This document shows, in pieces, positions 5,649 through 7,594 of a stretch of 7,594 nucleotides of DNA. The stretch is from Tardiphaga sp. Lineage in GTDB: Bacteria; Pseudomonadota; Alphaproteobacteria; Rhizobiales; Xanthobacteraceae. The number at the start of each line of letters is the position of its first letter. Position 1 is the first letter of the stretch. Location of the stretch: NCBI GenBank assembly GCA_028290765.1, contig JAQGJF010000678.1, positions 1 to 7,594 of the forward strand, written 5' to 3'. The notes beneath the pieces are model-generated. The model saw only the letters and a program-made list of their open reading frames with translations. It was not told where the DNA came from and searched no databases. The translations under genes and the position numbers were made by a program.

Positions 5649-7180
5649 TCTGGACGGCGCTGGTCGACCTTCTGCATGGCTTCGAAGTCGCGCTTCAGCC
5701 GAACAATCTGCTGTGGTGCTTCGTCGGCGTGCTGTTCGGAAACCTGGTGGGCGTGTTGCCTGGAATGGGTGCGCTCGCCGCGATCTCCCTGCTGTTGCCG
5801 CTGACGTTCGCGATGAAACCGGTCGCCGCGATCCTGATGCTGGCGGGAATCTATTACGGTTCGCAATATGGCGGAGCGATCTGCTCGATTCTGCTCAACC
5901 TTCCGTGCCATCCGCCTCACGCGGTGACCTGTCTCGACGGTTACCCGATGACACAGAAGGGAAGAGGCGGAGCCGCGCTCGGCATCACCATGCTGTCTTC
6001 CTTCGTGGGGGCTTCCTTCGGCATCACCGAAATGATCTTTCTGGCGCCTGTGCTGGTCGAGTTCGCGTTCAAATTCGGGGCCGCCGACATTTGCTCGCTG
6101 ATGCTGCTGGGCCTGCTGTCGGGATCGACCCTGGCCAGGGGCTCTCCCCTCAAGGGCATCGCCATGACCGTGCTTGGACTCACGCTGGCGCTGGTCGGGA
6201 CCGACGTCAATACCGGACAGCCGCGCTTCACCTTCGGCATCGACCGACTTTACGAGGGCATCGAAATCGTGGCCTTGGCGCTTGGACTGTTCGGCATCGC
6301 CGAGTTCCTGAAGAGCGTCAACAACCTCGCACCGATCAATACGAAAAATACCAGGATCGGCCTCCACGACATGAAGCCCACACGGGCGGAGTTGAAACTG
6401 GCGCTTCCGGCGATGTTTCGCGGAACGCTGATCGGCAGTCTATGTTCCCTCATCCCGGGAACGGGCCCAACGATCGCTTCATTCGTCGCCTATGCGAGCG
6501 AGAAGAAGATATCCAGGACCCCCGAACGGTTCGGCAGAGGCGCAGTCGAAGGCGTCGCGTGTCCGGAAGCCGCGACTCATTCTTCGGTTCAAGGCGACTT
6601 CATTCCCACCATGACGCTGGGCATACCTGGCGATGCCGTGATGGCGCTGCTGCTCGGCGCCCTGATTATTCACGGAATTCAGCCGGGGCCGCAGCTGGTC
6701 AGCGAGCACCCGGATATCTTCTGGGGTTTGATCGCAAGTTTCTGGGTCGGCAATATCCTGCTGATTTTCCTGAACGTGCCGCTGATCGGATTATGGGTGA
6801 AGCTGCTGACCGTTCCGTACCGCTACCTTTATCCGAGTGCGTTGCTGTTCATCTGCATCGGCGTGTACAGCAGCCATAACGATCTGTTTGCAGTCGGCGA
6901 AACGCTCGTCATCGGCGTGGCCGGTTACGTGCTGCTCTGGCTTGGCTTCCATCCGGCGCCGCTGCTTCTGGGCTTCGTGCTCGGCTCGCAGTTCGAGGAG
7001 AATCTACGCCGCGCCCTCGTGCTGTCCGAGGGCGATTTTACGACTTTCATCGAACGGCCCATCAGCGCCAGCTTTCTGTCGGTCGCAGCGGTGCTGATCG
7101 GCGCAAAGCTGTTTTTCAGCTTCCGGCGAAAACCTTCTGCAAAGGCGGGCACGGTCTCTGCGGTGACGGCCGCTGAGTAG
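5645..7180 (+). CDS. tctA: TctA-family large membrane subunit of the TTT transporter
   Basis: This 511-residue protein is the main permease subunit, with about a dozen hydrophobic segments in the inner membrane. The internal twofold design of the family is visible: GNLVGVLPGMGALAAISLLLPLTF (32-55) and GSLCSLIPGTGPTIASFVAY (264-283) are matching half-motifs. GGAICSILLN (76-85), LDGYPMTQKGRGGAALG (97-113), FGRGAVEGVACPEA (296-309) and PTMTLGIPGDAVMALLLGAL...GIQPGP (321-349) are strongly typical. Two conserved spots differ from the usual pattern: LPCHPPH (86-92), where most relatives have N-x-PG followed by small residues, and PEAATHSS (307-314), where most have PExANNA. The ATG at 5645 is chosen because GGTGA sits 4 nt upstream and its ATGA overlap with tctB is standard; an in-frame ATG at 5633 would add only four residues. 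It is the last gene of the operon. Confidence 0.94.
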   Translation: MIWTALVDLLHGFEVALQPNNLLWCFVGVLFGNLVGVLPGMGALAAISLLLPLTFAMKPVAAILMLAGIYYGSQYGGAICSILLNLPCHPPHAVTCLDGYPMTQKGRGGAALGITMLSSFVGASFGITEMIFLAPVLVEFAFKFGAADICSLMLLGLLSGSTLARGSPLKGIAMTVLGLTLALVGTDVNTGQPRFTFGIDRLYEGIEIVALALGLFGIAEFLKSVNNLAPINTKNTRIGLHDMKPTRAELKLALPAMFRGTLIGSLCSLIPGTGPTIASFVAYASEKKISRTPERFGRGAVEGVACPEAATHSSVQGDFIPTMTLGIPGDAVMALLLGALIIHGIQPGPQLVSEHPDIFWGLIASFWVGNILLIFLNVPLIGLWVKLLTVPYRYLYPSALLFICIGVYSSHNDLFAVGETLVIGVAGYVLLWLGFHPAPLLLGFVLGSQFEENLRRALVLSEGDFTTFIERPISASFLSVAAVLIGAKLFFSFRRKPSAKAGTVSAVTAAE

Positions 7181-7261
7181 CGCATCTAGTCCACGGACGG
7201 CCGTTTGCCAGACGCTTCGCTCGGGCCGTTGCGGAAAAGCCCAGATAATCTGCATTTTGTT

Positions 7262-7594
7262 TCATCCCCTTGGGTTGAAATCGAAAATCACCGGGCCCTC
7301 GGCCGGGGCCGATTGATCCATCCGGCGCCGGAGCAGGGCGGCGAGCACCTCCGCTGGAAAGCTGCCGGCGAAGCCGCCCCAGTTGCCGGCCTTGCGGACG
7401 CCGAGTTCATTGAGTTCCGCCAGCGCCTCGCCGATCAGCCGGGCCACCGCGCCGGGCCGATTCAATTTCAGCTTGAGATTGGCGTTGGCGACCTGGATGC
7501 AGGCGCGCAATAAAATCCGGTCGCGCCCGCCCTGCGGCGCCGCGGCCCAGATCGCTTCCAGGATTTCGTGACATTCCCAGAAGAAGCCGGCATC
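7262..7594 (-). CDS. DUF309-type protein, N-terminus beyond the right window edge
   Basis: An open frame of 110 codons enters from the right edge and ends at TGA (7262-7264). The first visible residues, DAGFFWECHEILEAIWAAAP, contain the FxExHExLExxW pattern that marks the DUF309 family. The pattern is followed by GGRDRILLRACIQVANANLKL, as expected for its second helix, and by a helical stretch with GAVARLIGEALAEL. The family is small, helical and of unknown function; probably only the first few dozen residues are missing. It converges with tctA, leaving an 81-nt gap, and nothing links it to the transport cluster. The 5' end and promoter are outside the window. Confidence 0.75.
   Translation of the reverse strand, partial: DAGFFWECHEILEAIWAAAPQGGRDRILLRACIQVANANLKLKLNRPGAVARLIGEALAELNELGVRKAGNWGGFAGSFPAEVLAALLRRRMDQSAPAEGPVIFDFNPRG

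Noticed and set aside
5255..6367. Long open frame (370 codons) on the minus strand across tctB and tctA
   Set aside because: The translation is rich in Arg, Gln, His and Asp with no domain pattern, typical of the reverse complement of membrane-protein genes.
5713..6879. Plus-strand open frame of 388 codons within tctA in another frame
   Set aside because: Arg-rich, low-complexity composition; the overlapping tctA frame carries clear conserved motifs.
7197..7229. Possible terminator hairpin ACGGCC...GGCCGT between tctA and the DUF309 gene
   Set aside because: Six-pair stem with a 21-nt loop and no adjacent T-run on either strand; too weak to call, although a terminator is expected somewhere in this convergent gap.

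Overview
The window is GC-rich DNA that looks like an alphaproteobacterium of the Bradyrhizobium/Rhodopseudomonas kind. That placement is an inference from three things: strong G/C bias at third codon positions, a tripartite tricarboxylate transporter (TTT) with a Bug-type binding protein, and acyl-CoA genes of a style common in that group. No rRNA, tRNA, insertion sequence, integrase, phage gene or CRISPR array was seen.

Layout. A divergent promoter region (2115-2333) separates two arms. The leftward arm holds an acyl-CoA dehydrogenase (975-2114) followed by a conserved protein of unknown function (913 down to 1, cut by the left edge). The rightward arm holds a TctC/Bug periplasmic solute-binding protein (2334-3338), an AMP-forming acyl/aryl-CoA ligase of the ANL superfamily (3418-5064), the small TTT membrane subunit TctB (5142-5648) and the large TTT membrane subunit TctA (5645-7180, ATGA overlap with tctB). 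A DUF309-type gene (7594 down to 7262, 5' end off the window) converges on tctA and is probably unrelated.

How the genes may work together. The arrangement reads as a capture, import, activate and oxidise module for a carboxylic acid. TctC binds it in the periplasm, TctB/TctA import it, the ligase makes the CoA thioester, and the dehydrogenase introduces a double bond. The unknown protein would act in the same pathway. The substrate cannot be read from the sequence. The ligase resembles the aryl-acid (EntE/DhbE-like) branch more than the long-chain fatty acid branch.

Regulation. Three related sites fit a GntR/FadR-type operator: a perfect palindrome TTGGTC-T-GACCAA at 932-944, a near match at 2134-2146, and a weak core match at 2229-2241. 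Each lies at or just downstream of a plausible promoter -10 element, one for each of the three transcription starts I would predict. A single off-window repressor controlling both arms is the most specific hypothesis offered here. Other oddities are a 15-bp in-frame tandem repeat in the TctC signal peptide, altered residues at two normally conserved TctA motifs, and a possible 24-codon leader ORF coupled to the ligase start.
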